A stretch of DNA of 43,006 nt from JACKAN01 sp964502735 (lineage in GTDB: Bacteria; Bdellovibrionota; Bdellovibrionia; Bdellovibrionales; UBA1609), in contig CAZCYD010000019.1 of the NCBI GenBank assembly GCA_964502735.1, positions 1 to 43,006 of the forward strand, in the 5' to 3' direction. Positions 18,303 through 26,884 of the stretch are shown here, one piece after another. The notes under the pieces are model-generated. The model made no database searches, was not told the origin of the DNA, and saw only the letters and a list, made by a program, of their open reading frames with translations. How positions within the stretch are numbered: the stretch's first letter is position 1; each line of letters opens with the position of its first letter. The position numbers and the translations under genes are program-made.

Positions 18303-18332
18303 AAATCCCTAAGTTCTTAGAGATTTATTTTT
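18303..18332 (+). terminator. intrinsic terminator after the repeat-linker gene
   Basis: Arms 18303-18313 and 18316-18326 pair at 10 of 11 positions, followed by ATTTTT. It lies 18 bases past the stop at 18284. The rest of the spacer to tsaE contains only a weak 8-bp inverted repeat (18380-18387 / 18400-18407). Confidence 0.7.
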
Positions 18333-18529
18333 GTGGAGATCCCGCCGAAACTAACTTGGTACTGCATTTTTCTATTATATCCCAAATGGGAAGCCTCCAA
18401 TTTGGGAATAGTAAATTCAAAACTAATGACGCGCCAGGCCGCAGAACAGCCTGATATATGTAACTCTATATCCGTCAACGAAGCAGTGGTACTCACATTC
18501 TAAATTAAGTTATACAATAGTTAGAGAAG

Positions 18530-18985
18530 ATGGAATTAATACTTGATCTTAAAAATTTAAAAAAATTTTGTGAGGAACTGGCCTTAGACCTGCGAGCGCC
18601 CCATCTTGTTACTCTTGAAGGTCCTCTCGGAAGTGGAAAAACTCAGGTCACAAGCTTTCTAGTAGAGGCCTTAACCCAAAAGAAGCCTGCACACTCACCA
18701 ACCTTTTCAGTTATAAATAAATACGACAGCTGGATTTTTCCCATTTACCATGTTGACCTCTACAGAATGGAAAACATGGAAGACCTAAATTCTACTGGGT
18801 TTTGGGACCTATTTGAGCAAAATTGTTTACTAATTATAGAGTGGTCAAACCTCTTAGATGATTCCGTCTTCCCAATAATTTGGGACCGTACATCTATTGT
18901 GATAGACCTCCTAGAAAACAAACCTCTTCACCGTCGTGTCAGCGTAAGAGCGACAAGAACAGGAGGAACTTTTGAAACACGATAA
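18530..18985 (+). CDS. tsaE: tRNA threonylcarbamoyladenosine biosynthesis ATPase TsaE
   Basis: Small P-loop ATPase that works with TsaB and TsaD in forming t6A37, 151 residues, normal for the family. Walker A GPLGSGKT (31-38), the SPTF switch motif, HVDLYR and IEWSN are the TsaE hallmarks. AGAGAAG abuts the ATG. tsaB and tsaD are not in this window. The next gene overlaps it by 14 bases. Confidence 0.96.
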   Translation: MELILDLKNLKKFCEELALDLRAPHLVTLEGPLGSGKTQVTSFLVEALTQKKPAHSPTFSVINKYDSWIFPIYHVDLYRMENMEDLNSTGFWDLFEQNCLLIIEWSNLLDDSVFPIIWDRTSIVIDLLENKPLHRRVSVRATRTGGTFETR

Positions 18986-19370
18986 CCACAGCCTACTTAT
19001 AGGATATTTACTTTGGATTTTTGGCTTTACCGGGGCTCACCGTTTTTATTATGGAAAAACCTTAAGCGGGACCATTTATTTTTTAACCTTCGGGATTTTA
19101 GGCATTGGCTGGTTGATTGATATCTTCTTAATTCCCTCCATGGATAGACAAACAAATATAAAATACCAACCTGGCCCTTACAATTACAATTTAGCTTGGA
19201 TACTTCTAACTTTTCTAGGCCTTTTTGGTATCCACCGCTTTTACCTCGGCAAGTGGGTCACTGGTCTTATTTACCTTTTAACAATGGGCCTTTTGAGTGT
19301 TGGCTACCTCTACGATCTCTACACACTAAATGAACAAGTCCACATAAAGAATTCAGAAAGCAGAATTTAG
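18972..19370 (+). CDS. tandem TM2-domain membrane protein
   Basis: A 132-residue inner-membrane protein with two TM2 domains, each two hydrophobic helices joined by a short turn. The repeated motif is GFTGAHRFYYGK (about 18-29) and GLFGIHRFYLGK (about 80-91). The TTG start at 18972 is well supported by AGGAGG five bases upstream, inside the end of tsaE; the overlap suggests coupled translation. Function of TM2 proteins in bacteria is unknown. Confidence 0.9.
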   Translation: MKHDNHSLLIGYLLWIFGFTGAHRFYYGKTLSGTIYFLTFGILGIGWLIDIFLIPSMDRQTNIKYQPGPYNYNLAWILLTFLGLFGIHRFYLGKWVTGLIYLLTMGLLSVGYLYDLYTLNEQVHIKNSESRI

Positions 19371-19372
19371 GG

Positions 19373-19413
19373 GCTAAAAAAAGAAAAAGCTGCAAAGAAA
19401 TTCTTGCAGCTTT
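19373..19413 (-). terminator. intrinsic terminator for the DUF3015 gene
   Basis: 10-bp perfect stem 19386-19395 / 19404-19413 with an 8-base loop. On the minus strand it is followed by TTCTTTTTTT. It starts 31 bases past the DUF3015 stop and also separates the converging TM2 gene. Confidence 0.8.
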
Positions 19414-19444
19414 CAAATGAAAAAAACTTGTTCTTATTTACTTT

Positions 19445-19867
19445 TTATCCACAGAACGCTTTTAAATTATTATAGAGGTCAGCACCATCTTGAGCTGGAG
19501 AAACAACAGAGTGATAATTCTCTTTAATCTGATCAGCCTTCTTGCAATTCATAACTTCAAACAAACCTTCTACGTACTCGCCTCTCCCTGAAGCTAACTC
19601 CTGCCTGAGGTTGGCATAATTATTGAGCACATATGTTGCTGATTCAGTTTCATTAGCTGCAAGGTCTAATTTTTTGCACCCCAAAGTTCCTGTTGTCATT
19701 CCAAAAGTAGGAGGAACAAAGACATTTGTTGTTCCACGAGTTGTTGTAGCAACCATGGTTGCATCAGAAGTAACTTCCCAACCTAATCCACAACCGTCCA
19801 TTGTATCTCGCGCCTGACTAATAAAAGGCATTAACACCAATAAAGATGAAAGCAATAGCATTTTCAT
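19445..19867 (-). CDS. DUF3015 family exported protein
   Basis: A 140-residue periplasmic protein of unknown function. Signal peptide MKMLLLSSLLVLMPFISQA, then DTMDGCGLGW, the typical start of DUF3015 proteins, and an alternating Thr/Val/Gly region. Four Cys remain in the mature part (GCG, GCKK, NCKK, FCG), allowing two disulfides. AAGGAG lies six bases before the ATG. A weak promoter, TTGATA (19931-19926) with TAATAA (19907-19902), is possible. Its own terminator follows. Confidence 0.9.
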   Translation of the reverse strand: MKMLLLSSLLVLMPFISQARDTMDGCGLGWEVTSDATMVATTTRGTTNVFVPPTFGMTTGTLGCKKLDLAANETESATYVLNNYANLRQELASGRGEYVEGLFEVMNCKKADQIKENYHSVVSPAQDGADLYNNLKAFCG

Positions 19868-19954
19868 AATATTCTCCTTGTTGCATAACGTATTTAAGTA
19901 GTTATTATTGTTATATTTAGTGAAATATCAAGAGGTTTTAATGTCTATGATGTG

Positions 19955-21871
19955 TCAGCGAAAATACTTAACTAGCTGAATATTTAGTTCGCCATATTCA
20001 TTCTTTTTATAATCTACCTGACTCCACTTTGAAGCGCTTAGCCTAATTTCATTATTTCTGTTGTATATAAAACTCTGACTAATGCCAATTATATAGTTTT
20101 GTGTGTTGGTATAAAGATCTATCAAGTGGTTGTAATTTAGCCTAGCTTTATAAAAATTATTTACATTCACAATAAATCCTAGCTCCAGATTTGGACGAAT
20201 CCGGTAACCTTGATCTAACCTACTGTGAAAGTCCAAATTCAAAAGTAACAATGAATAAAGCCTGTATCTTACATTTTCACCCAAAGTAAAGCCTAACCCC
20301 CCCTCAATTGTAGGCAGCAGGCAATCTAGACAGGGTGAAATTCTCTCCCTTAAAAGAGCCACCTTGAATCTCCAAGACGTTTTTTTATCTAATTGGTTTA
20401 TTGGAAAAAGTGAGGTTGTCTGAACAAGTCCTAACTCATGAAGCCACAACTCACTTCCTCTCATTTGAAACTCTACCCAAGGAAACTCAATTTCACTAAA
20501 AGGAGTATAACCGACATCACTTGACAAAAGATCATGATAAGCTGAACGAAGTTTGAATCTGCCAAACCCACCATCAATTTTTCTATTTTCATCTTTCAAT
20601 GAATAAGCACCACCAGATAAGTACACTGAGTAAGGGTCGTGTCCCAATTCAGGCTTGGATAAATAATAATAATCCGGATAACTAACTTGGCCTTGTTCCT
20701 TTTTTTTTGAGGCTACTAGATTTAAGATTTTGTTCTCCCATAAATCATCCTCCTGACTCCAACGAGCTTTCTTTTGAGACTTTTTGTATAAAATTCCTGT
20801 CAAGGCGGCATCTAATACATCACCCCTCTGGTCTTTGTTAGTTTCCTTATTTATCCACTTAATTGCAGAGTTCCTTCCCTCCTTATCTAAGTTTTTTAGT
20901 TTAGCCTCTGCTTGATGATACAGAGAAGGTCTGAAGTGCACTCGATTTACTGCATCTGGTTGCCTCAGAACTCCTTTAATTGTGTCACCAGGAATAACAT
21001 AGTATCGAAAGTTAGTAATATCCCAATCCAATTTAACGACTTCTATGGCTTTTAAAACCTGATACGCACAATTTTCATCAAAAAAATAATAATCAAAATA
21101 TGAAGAAATTTCTAGCTCCCACAAATGAGTGAGCAATCTTAACGTCTCCTCTTTAGACAAGTTCAATTCATATTCCCAAAGGTCCCTACTCTCTGAATTT
21201 ATATATTCATTAACCTTTTCAAAATATGGCTGCATTGACCAAAGCCCCGGATAACCACCAAACACACCCTTATACATAAAGACTAACATATTGTAATCTT
21301 GAGGTGTGTAGGCTGCGAAGCTAACTCCAATGTCTAAGAGATCACTCTTTCGATCTGATTTAAATTTTAAAAAAGTATGGCCAAACATACTCGCCGGATT
21401 ATTCGGATAGGCACTAGAAAACACTAAACTAACCCCATGAGGATTACGAAATCTATCTACGAACTTTTGAAACTGTGGACAATCGTATCTAGAGTATTCA
21501 ATCTGAAAGCTCTCGCGAATAAATCTAAACCTCTCTGGAAGTGCGCATTGAGGCTTAAGCTTAAGTCGACCTAACCTCTTACTTCCTGAAAATCCATAGA
21601 TAGAGGCTACCAATTCGCTGTAGGGATTTGTTTTTCCGTCTTCAGCAAAAAAATAGTCTATTCCATCCAGTCGACTTTCATATTTTCCATTAAATTTTTC
21701 GTAATGAAGTAAACGCAGCCAAGCTTTTGACTTAGATACTTCCTTTAATTTTACTTCATCAATAAGAATACCACTAATCTCTATTTTGGTAGAACTTGAG
21801 GCATTAATAATCTGACTACGAGTTTTCGAAATTAAGAAAAATGTTAAAAGTAAAACCGATATATACCGCAT
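19955..21871 (-). CDS. DUF4105 (Lnb N-terminal domain) outer-membrane/periplasmic protein
   Basis: About 638 residues. Signal peptide, then a DUF4105 domain at about 120-300 with SSAYPNNPASMFGHTFLKF, where the conserved Ser/His-containing NxxSMFGHxF motif is family defining, and FFDENCAYQVL. The C-terminal half (about 400-638) is rich in alternating aromatic strands and ends in Phe-Arg, consistent with a beta-barrel. Known from the lacto-N-biosidase-like Lnb family; enzymatic role here is unknown. Start is uncertain: ATG 21871 has AGGTGG eleven bases upstream, GTG 21886 adds five residues. Divergent from the hydrolase gene. Confidence 0.87.
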   Translation of the reverse strand: MRYISVLLLTFFLISKTRSQIINASSSTKIEISGILIDEVKLKEVSKSKAWLRLLHYEKFNGKYESRLDGIDYFFAEDGKTNPYSELVASIYGFSGSKRLGRLKLKPQCALPERFRFIRESFQIEYSRYDCPQFQKFVDRFRNPHGVSLVFSSAYPNNPASMFGHTFLKFKSDRKSDLLDIGVSFAAYTPQDYNMLVFMYKGVFGGYPGLWSMQPYFEKVNEYINSESRDLWEYELNLSKEETLRLLTHLWELEISSYFDYYFFDENCAYQVLKAIEVVKLDWDITNFRYYVIPGDTIKGVLRQPDAVNRVHFRPSLYHQAEAKLKNLDKEGRNSAIKWINKETNKDQRGDVLDAALTGILYKKSQKKARWSQEDDLWENKILNLVASKKKEQGQVSYPDYYYLSKPELGHDPYSVYLSGGAYSLKDENRKIDGGFGRFKLRSAYHDLLSSDVGYTPFSEIEFPWVEFQMRGSELWLHELGLVQTTSLFPINQLDKKTSWRFKVALLRERISPCLDCLLPTIEGGLGFTLGENVRYRLYSLLLLNLDFHSRLDQGYRIRPNLELGFIVNVNNFYKARLNYNHLIDLYTNTQNYIIGISQSFIYNRNNEIRLSASKWSQVDYKKNEYGELNIQLVKYFR

Positions 21872-21936
21872 TTTTTTGAAAGCCACCTACACATATTGGA
21901 AATTTAAAATTATATTGGAAGGATTAGGGGTAGCAC

Positions 21937-22791
21937 ATGAAATATATAATTTCTATAGTATTTCTTAGATTTATGCTTTTTCTTATTCTTGTTAGCACTT
22001 TGGCATTAGGTATCCTTGGGTGTTCAGGGTTTATCTACCACCCCAGTCGAAACCTTTATGTTGACATCAATGAGGTCAAACCAACGCCCTTAACTAAAAC
22101 TCTTTCGACAAACGATGGGTTGGATATTTTTGGTTGGAGAATTGCTCATCCAGAATCTAATAAATGCATTCTTTACTTCCATGGAAATGGCCAAAATAGA
22201 TCTGCACATTTTCTGAATTTGCACTGGCTTGTCGCTAAAGGCTATGCTCTATACATTTTTGATTATCCTGGCTATGGCCAAACAAAAGGCCAACCCACTC
22301 CATCCACAACAGTCGAGGCCGCAAAAAATATACTCACATTCTATTACGAAGAGCAATGCTCTAAACATATCGTCTACGGCCATAGCCTAGGTGGACAGAT
22401 TGCTATGAGGGCGATTTGGGAGCTTCAAACGGAAAACAAACCTAATGCATTATTTATCGACTCTTCTTTTCTATCTTATCAAAAGGTGGGATCTCTTATT
22501 TTAAAAAAATCACTTTGGACTTGGCTTTTCCAACCACTCGCCTATTTGGTTTTGAGTGATAAATATGCTATCGGAGAAAAAATCAGTGAAATTAAAAAAT
22601 TACCCATTGTGGTCATACACACAAAAACAGACGAAGTCATTCCCTACTCATTAGGTGAAGAAATTTTTAAACTGGCCAATGAACCCAAAGAGTTTTGGGT
22701 TAAGGAACAAGGCTCCCATAATAGCATTTACCAAGGAAAAGAGGGATCCGAGCTCAAAGCTCGACTCCTAAGAAAACTTGAAAGCCTCTAA
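21937..22791 (+). CDS. alpha/beta hydrolase lipoprotein
   Basis: 284 residues, ABHD17/serine aminopeptidase-like fold. The signal peptide ends LGILGC, making Cys29 the likely lipidated residue, so it is membrane anchored facing the periplasm. Oxyanion region HGNGQNR (82-88), nucleophile Ser150 in GHSLGG, Asp232 in HTKTDEVIP and His261 in GSHNSIY form a complete triad. Substrate unknown (ester, thioester or amide). AGGGG lies six bases before the ATG. Confidence 0.92.
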   Translation: MKYIISIVFLRFMLFLILVSTLALGILGCSGFIYHPSRNLYVDINEVKPTPLTKTLSTNDGLDIFGWRIAHPESNKCILYFHGNGQNRSAHFLNLHWLVAKGYALYIFDYPGYGQTKGQPTPSTTVEAAKNILTFYYEEQCSKHIVYGHSLGGQIAMRAIWELQTENKPNALFIDSSFLSYQKVGSLILKKSLWTWLFQPLAYLVLSDKYAIGEKISEIKKLPIVVIHTKTDEVIPYSLGEEIFKLANEPKEFWVKEQGSHNSIYQGKEGSELKARLLRKLESL

Positions 22792-22906
22792 TATGTACTC
22801 TCATTGTCTTTCCTGATTGAGAAGCGAAAAGAGCCTCATAGCCTGGGCTTAAGCTAAGAGCGCATGGCTCTACTGATGTTAACTATAAAAACGAGTTCAC
22901 TTTGGC

Positions 22907-24070
22907 TCAAAGGCTTAACATGATATCGCAATTATGTATGCCCTCAATAAATAGAGAAGCCCCCCTGCCTTGCTCAAATCTTACTTTGACTAATCGTTTT
23001 CCTTTGCCATCAGATGGATCAAAATGACCTTTTTTTGAAATACTTAGTCCACTAGTTCCCATAATTTTATTTAAGCCAACCTGTTTTTCTAGATCTAAAG
23101 CTGTAAAAACTTTTTGTGATTCTGACAACCAGATGGTGTTCATCAATATCGGAAAAAACCCATTCAAGGCAAGTTCTACAGATGTAATTAAGCTCATAGG
23201 AGATTCACTTGAAACTGAAGCGTACACATTCATAAATGTCTGCCCAAAAACTGAATTGTTTAGTGGGTGCTCAAAAGTAAATTTAAAACATTTATATATG
23301 GATTGAGTTCCGAAGAAACTTTGCCAAGACGAGAGTAAAATAGGGTCTGGACAGATAGTTTTAGTTTTATTTTTTAAAGAGAAAAACTGAGGCTCATAAG
23401 TAAATACTGATTGTTTACTAAGCAGAATGGACTCAACAAAGTTTTCTGACATCAAATCACCAAGTGTTCCACTGTCTGGAAGACCAAATACGTGGCCCAA
23501 CTCATGAATAAGGGTAAGGTACAACAAGTTTCCACCCTCATATGCCCAAATATCCTTATCAATATGACCAGATCCAAAAGCTAAGGGCCCCTCTACTGGT
23601 GAAACGTAGATAAACCCACGCCCTCTAAGATGAGTCTCATCATAGTCTGTTCTAACTGCAATAGCTGCGTATTGAGAGGGCCTCTTAAGGAAGGCTTTTT
23701 GATCGTCGCTTAACCTACCAAACTGAAACACTAAGGAAGTGTTTTCATCACACTTTGTTTCTTTAAATGTCTGAGAGGCAACTTTAAGTGGACCAAAATC
23801 ATCAAAGGCTGGAAGGATTGCATATTTAAATTCTTTTTGCCAAAAAGAAATCGCTCTCTTAATTTGAGTCTTAATCACTTCTGTCGATACACCAAAGTTT
23901 TCACTATCAACCTCAATACAGTAATTCACATGAGTTGTGTTATTTAAAAACCACGGATTATGACTATCTTTAATGAGTTGGCCTCCACCACTAGACCATC
24001 CCCCCATAGCGATGGCCTGTGTTCCCCCACATAGTAAAGCTACCGTTAACCAAAAATTAATTATTTTCAC
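22907..24070 (-). CDS. exported metzincin-like zinc metalloprotease
   Basis: 387 residues. Signal peptide ending in GGTQAIA, then a matrixin/reprolysin-like domain whose zinc motif is HELGHVFGLPDS (189-200): the first two His ligands and Glu are present, and Asp199 takes the place of the third His. A downstream DLMS (205-208) matches the Met-turn. The C-terminal 150 residues are unassigned. The GTG at 24070 has GAGGGA six bases upstream; a longer frame from 24124 lacks that and spoils the signal peptide. Probably a secreted protease. Confidence 0.85.
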   Translation of the reverse strand: MKIINFWLTVALLCGGTQAIAMGGWSSGGGQLIKDSHNPWFLNNTTHVNYCIEVDSENFGVSTEVIKTQIKRAISFWQKEFKYAILPAFDDFGPLKVASQTFKETKCDENTSLVFQFGRLSDDQKAFLKRPSQYAAIAVRTDYDETHLRGRGFIYVSPVEGPLAFGSGHIDKDIWAYEGGNLLYLTLIHELGHVFGLPDSGTLGDLMSENFVESILLSKQSVFTYEPQFFSLKNKTKTICPDPILLSSWQSFFGTQSIYKCFKFTFEHPLNNSVFGQTFMNVYASVSSESPMSLITSVELALNGFFPILMNTIWLSESQKVFTALDLEKQVGLNKIMGTSGLSISKKGHFDPSDGKGKRLVKVRFEQGRGASLFIEGIHNCDIMLSL

Positions 24071-24144
24071 AGCAAATCCCTCAAGACTGGCCCCCTTCTG
24101 CGCCCATGAAAAGGCCTTGTACATTTATTAAATTAAGTAAAGAC

Positions 24145-24495
24145 CTAATGTTTTTCCTTTAAACATATCAGATTTGAACTAACATCATGAAGCGCAATGT
24201 CAAGACCTAAAACAGAGGTGCCAATATCAGCTGTAGTAAAATACGAAGGAAATTGCCCATTGATGTTTCCAACTCCACAAGTGATTAAAGTTTGAGGAAC
24301 TCTTAGAACTGCGCAGGAGCCGACAATATCTGGAGCCAACTCAAACATTTTATTATCTTCATTGAGTGTATCAAACTCAAACTCTACAGATCGAGAGTGA
24401 CTACCTTCTTGAGTTGTAAACTTGCACTTGTAACTGCTTGCGTTAGCAGAAAACGCTGATAAAGCTAACAGGCTAATAATAATGGTATTTTTCAT
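24145..24495 (-). CDS. small exported protein with four cysteines
   Basis: 116 residues, no family recognised. Signal peptide MKNTIIISLLALSAFSANA, then a short beta-rich domain with Cys in YKCKF, GSCAV, ITCGV and ICLKE, suggesting two disulfides. Strong ribosome site AAGGAG six bases before the ATG. It lies just upstream of the metalloprotease gene on the same strand (20 bases apart from that gene's longest frame), so the pair may be co-expressed; it might be an inhibitor or chaperone, but nothing shows this directly. Confidence 0.8.
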   Translation of the reverse strand: MKNTIIISLLALSAFSANASSYKCKFTTQEGSHSRSVEFEFDTLNEDNKMFELAPDIVGSCAVLRVPQTLITCGVGNINGQFPSYFTTADIGTSVLGLDIALHDVSSNLICLKEKH

Positions 24496-24621
24496 ATATG
24501 ACTCCTTTTATTTTTAAGTCCAGACTATTGTGAACTTTGACTAAAAACTCCATTACCGAAGCAAGAAAGTAAATTAATTAATTAACTATTTTTGTATATT
24601 TTGTTATATATTTTATTAACC

Positions 24622-25449
24622 ATGAATGTACATGACTTTGACAGCTACAAATCTGCGCTTCGAGCCATAATGAAAGAACGGCAACAGCAATTTGGTTCGC
24701 GTTTTACATTTGAAAAAATGGCTGCGGCCTGTGGTATTCAAAAAACTTATTTATCAAAAGTTATGAACAGCTCTGCCCATTTAAATTCTGATCAACTTTA
24801 TTCCGCATGTGAATATCTAAAACTATGCGAACCAGACTTTAGTTTTTTATCTCTTTTGCTTGAGCTTGAAAGATCAAATCATCCCAAAAGATCAAATTTT
24901 ATTAAAACTAAAATTACTAAAGCTCGTAATAAACACCTAAAAACTGAATCCGTCTTGGATATCGAGAATAAAAAAATCATCTTTGAACAAAAATGGGAGT
25001 ACTACACAGATATAGACCTCCAACTTGTACATATGTTTATGACTGTTCCAGATTTTGCCAAAGATCCCAATTCAATTTGCAGCAAGATCGGTATAGATGA
25101 CAGTTATTTGCACACAATCCTACTCAAATTAGAGTCTTGGAAAATCATTCAGTTCCGAGAAGGGATTTATGAAGTTCAAAATCCAAAGCTTCACCTATCA
25201 GAAGACTCCCCTGCATTTCTTGCCTTCGGCATATTAAATCGTATTAAGACCCTTGAAAAGCTTCGAAAAAAAAATACGACATCTAATAACGATTATTTTT
25301 TTTCAACGACATTTTCATCTTCAAAAAGCATCCAATTAAAGACTAAAAGAAAATTTTTGGAATTTATAAAAGATCTGCAAAATGAAGTCGTTGAATCTAA
25401 TGCTGAAGACGTCTATCAGATAAATATCGATTTCTTTAAGTGGAGCTAA
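24622..25449 (+). CDS. TIGR02147-family transcriptional regulator
   Basis: About 275 residues. An HTH-like N-terminus (FEKMAAACGIQKTYLSKVM) is followed by a linker and a DUF4423-type C-terminal domain ending VYQINIDFF, the closing motif of TIGR02147 proteins. This family is expanded in Bdellovibrio and Fibrobacter; targets are unknown. I preferred ATG 24622; a TTG at 24592 would add an unlikely hydrophobic leader. No clear ribosome site. Divergent from the small exported protein across an AT-rich spacer containing a TTAATTAATTAA palindrome. Confidence 0.85.
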   Translation: MNVHDFDSYKSALRAIMKERQQQFGSRFTFEKMAAACGIQKTYLSKVMNSSAHLNSDQLYSACEYLKLCEPDFSFLSLLLELERSNHPKRSNFIKTKITKARNKHLKTESVLDIENKKIIFEQKWEYYTDIDLQLVHMFMTVPDFAKDPNSICSKIGIDDSYLHTILLKLESWKIIQFREGIYEVQNPKLHLSEDSPAFLAFGILNRIKTLEKLRKKNTTSNNDYFFSTTFSSSKSIQLKTKRKFLEFIKDLQNEVVESNAEDVYQINIDFFKWS

Positions 25450-25504
25450 ACTGTTCTAGCTCGAACCTGCGAATAAAATGCAACAGTAGCCAATTTTCAA
25501 TTCC

Positions 25505-25542
25505 AACTAAGGTGCATCCAGAGAAGTGGCCCAGAAGTGAAG
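25505..25542 (-). repeat. imperfect direct repeat of the nnr 3' end (distal copy)
   Basis: Matches 26930-26967 at 33 of 38 positions in the same orientation. Read on the minus strand in the nnr frame it encodes a relic of the nnr C-terminus (SLLGHFSGCTLV against SLMGRLSGGTLV) but lacks the stop. Weaker similarity continues to about 25570. It lies just past the fic stop. Confidence 0.9.
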
Positions 25543-25575
25543 ACAACGGAAGGATCTCCTTATGGGTCTGGCCTT

Positions 25576-26178
25576 CTAACTAAACATAAATTTGATGAGT
25601 CTGCCAAATTGTTTGCTGTCAGCCTCTTGAAGTGAGCCTATGTATTCATCTCTAATTTTACCTTCAACATCTATTGTATCTGTGGGCTTATGTATACCCC
25701 AATTCGGCGCAGGCTGGTTGTATTGTTGCAAAATTATTTCCGTCATTAAGCGAGCATGTCTTCCATTGCCGTTTGGAAACGCATGTATTTGTACAAGCCG
25801 GTGATGGAAACGAGCTGCAATTTCTTTCCATGGGTAAGTGTCGTTTGCGATCCAATACTTTGTGTCGTCCAAGAGCAGCTTCATTTGCGTGAGAATATGT
25901 CGCCAGTCGATACCGATACTTTTATCAGATGTGCGTTGAGTACCTGCCCATCTCCAAACATCACTAAGCATTCTTTTGTGTAAGTTAAAAATAAAGTTGG
26001 ATTCAAGTAGATTTTTATGAGTTCTTCCCTCAGCCCACTTGATAGCTTTACTGATATTATCTTTCTCAAGGGAGTTAAGCTCACCCTGGGTTGTAATATA
26101 ATCTGGTATCAAACCATCTATCTCATTTGGATCAAGGGGAGTGGATCCCTTAGGATATTGAATTTCAAATTTATTCAT
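25576..26178 (-). CDS. mobile mystery protein B, Fic-domain protein
   Basis: 200 residues, TIGR02613 type. The Fic motif is HAFPNGNGRHAR (132-143); catalytic His132 and the GNGR anion-hole residues are present, but Asn136 sits where AMPylating Fic proteins have Asp/Glu. An N-terminal TTQGELN (29-35) partly matches the autoinhibitory S/TxxxE helix motif. Overlaps the HTH partner gene by four bases (ATGA). Probably transfers a nucleotide or phosphate group to a target protein, possibly a toxin; the target is unknown. Confidence 0.92.
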   Translation of the reverse strand: MNKFEIQYPKGSTPLDPNEIDGLIPDYITTQGELNSLEKDNISKAIKWAEGRTHKNLLESNFIFNLHKRMLSDVWRWAGTQRTSDKSIGIDWRHILTQMKLLLDDTKYWIANDTYPWKEIAARFHHRLVQIHAFPNGNGRHARLMTEIILQQYNQPAPNWGIHKPTDTIDVEGKIRDEYIGSLQEADSKQFGRLIKFMFS

Positions 26179-26663
26179 TTGGGTTTCGACCCTTTATCCC
26201 AAATCCGAGAGTCCACATCATCTTTTATTTCTTTTACCATCTTCTTTAGCTCAGACTTGCTAGAGCCAGTCCCTTGTTTTTCAAGCTGCATAGTGTGCTC
26301 AGTTCGCTTTAAAATTTTTCGTGCAAACTCCTCCGCATGGGTATCAATGATATCATTAAGACTGGAATATTGATCTTTGGGAACTATGGCATACACGAGT
26401 TTGCAGTCCATCGCTTCAGCAGCCTTACTAAGTTTATCTAATGTAATTTTCCCATCGGCCTCCCTTTTCTCATATCCGATTGCAGCCGCTTGTGTGACCC
26501 CCATTAGCTTTGCCAGTTGATACGTGGTCATACCGAGAGCCCCACGTATGGCTTTTATCCACCCTGACGGGGGGGCCTTTTCCATCTTTAGCGACCTCCA
26601 GTTATCTAGTTTTTTCCCAATAATCTGTCTTTGCATTAATAGTTTCTTTTTATTAGTTTTCAT
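26175..26663 (-). CDS. mobile mystery protein A, HTH regulator paired with Fic protein
   Basis: 162 residues, TIGR02612 type. An XRE-like HTH at about 37-90 (TTYQLAKLMGVTQAAAIGYEK without long gaps) is followed by a charged helical tail. These proteins are known almost only as pairs with the Fic-type protein B, in varied genomic places. Likely autorepressor and perhaps antitoxin. No ribosome site precedes the ATG; the upstream 100 bases are very AT-rich with repeated motifs. Confidence 0.92.
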   Translation of the reverse strand: MKTNKKKLLMQRQIIGKKLDNWRSLKMEKAPPSGWIKAIRGALGMTTYQLAKLMGVTQAAAIGYEKREADGKITLDKLSKAAEAMDCKLVYAIVPKDQYSSLNDIIDTHAEEFARKILKRTEHTMQLEKQGTGSSKSELKKMVKEIKDDVDSRIWDKGSKPK

Positions 26664-26711
26664 AAATTTATAATAATCTATATATAATTATAAATCAATA
26701 TTATGAGTATC

Positions 26712-26756
26712 TATAAGTTATTAAATATGCATTTTATAAAAATTTATAGGTTATTA
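26712..26756. promoter_or_regulatory. direct repeats TATA(A/G)GTTATTA, candidate operator
   Basis: Copies at 26712-26723 and 26745-26756, 33 bases apart (about three helical turns), upstream of the HTH gene and overlapping minus-strand -10-like TATAAT (26758-26753). Could be the protein A binding site; low sequence complexity makes this tentative. Confidence 0.35.
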
Positions 26757-26774
26757 TAAAAGACATCTCGCAAC

Positions 26775-26842
26775 AGCGCACAGCTGAAAATAAAAATAAC
26801 TAATTAATATTACTTAGTTATTTTTATTTTCAGCTGTGCGCT
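26775..26842. repeat. 29-bp perfect palindrome with 10-base loop
   Basis: Arms 26775-26803 and 26814-26842. The outer part is GC-rich (AGCGCACAGCTG), the inner part AT-rich. It sits between the nnr stop and the HTH gene. It could be a bidirectional terminator, although no U-tract follows directly, or an end structure of the inserted module. Confidence 0.9.
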
Positions 26843-26884
26843 TCTACAAATTAGAGCTAGGAAGGAATTGTATATGGTCAAGCC

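Noticed and set aside
18380..18407. 8-bp inverted repeat upstream of tsaE as an operator or terminator
   Set aside because: Loop of 12 with no T-tract and no promoter nearby that it would control; too weak to call.
22792..22906. Bidirectional terminator between the hydrolase and the protease genes
   Set aside because: Only short, imperfect GAGCC/GGCTC-type pairing and no T-tracts are visible.
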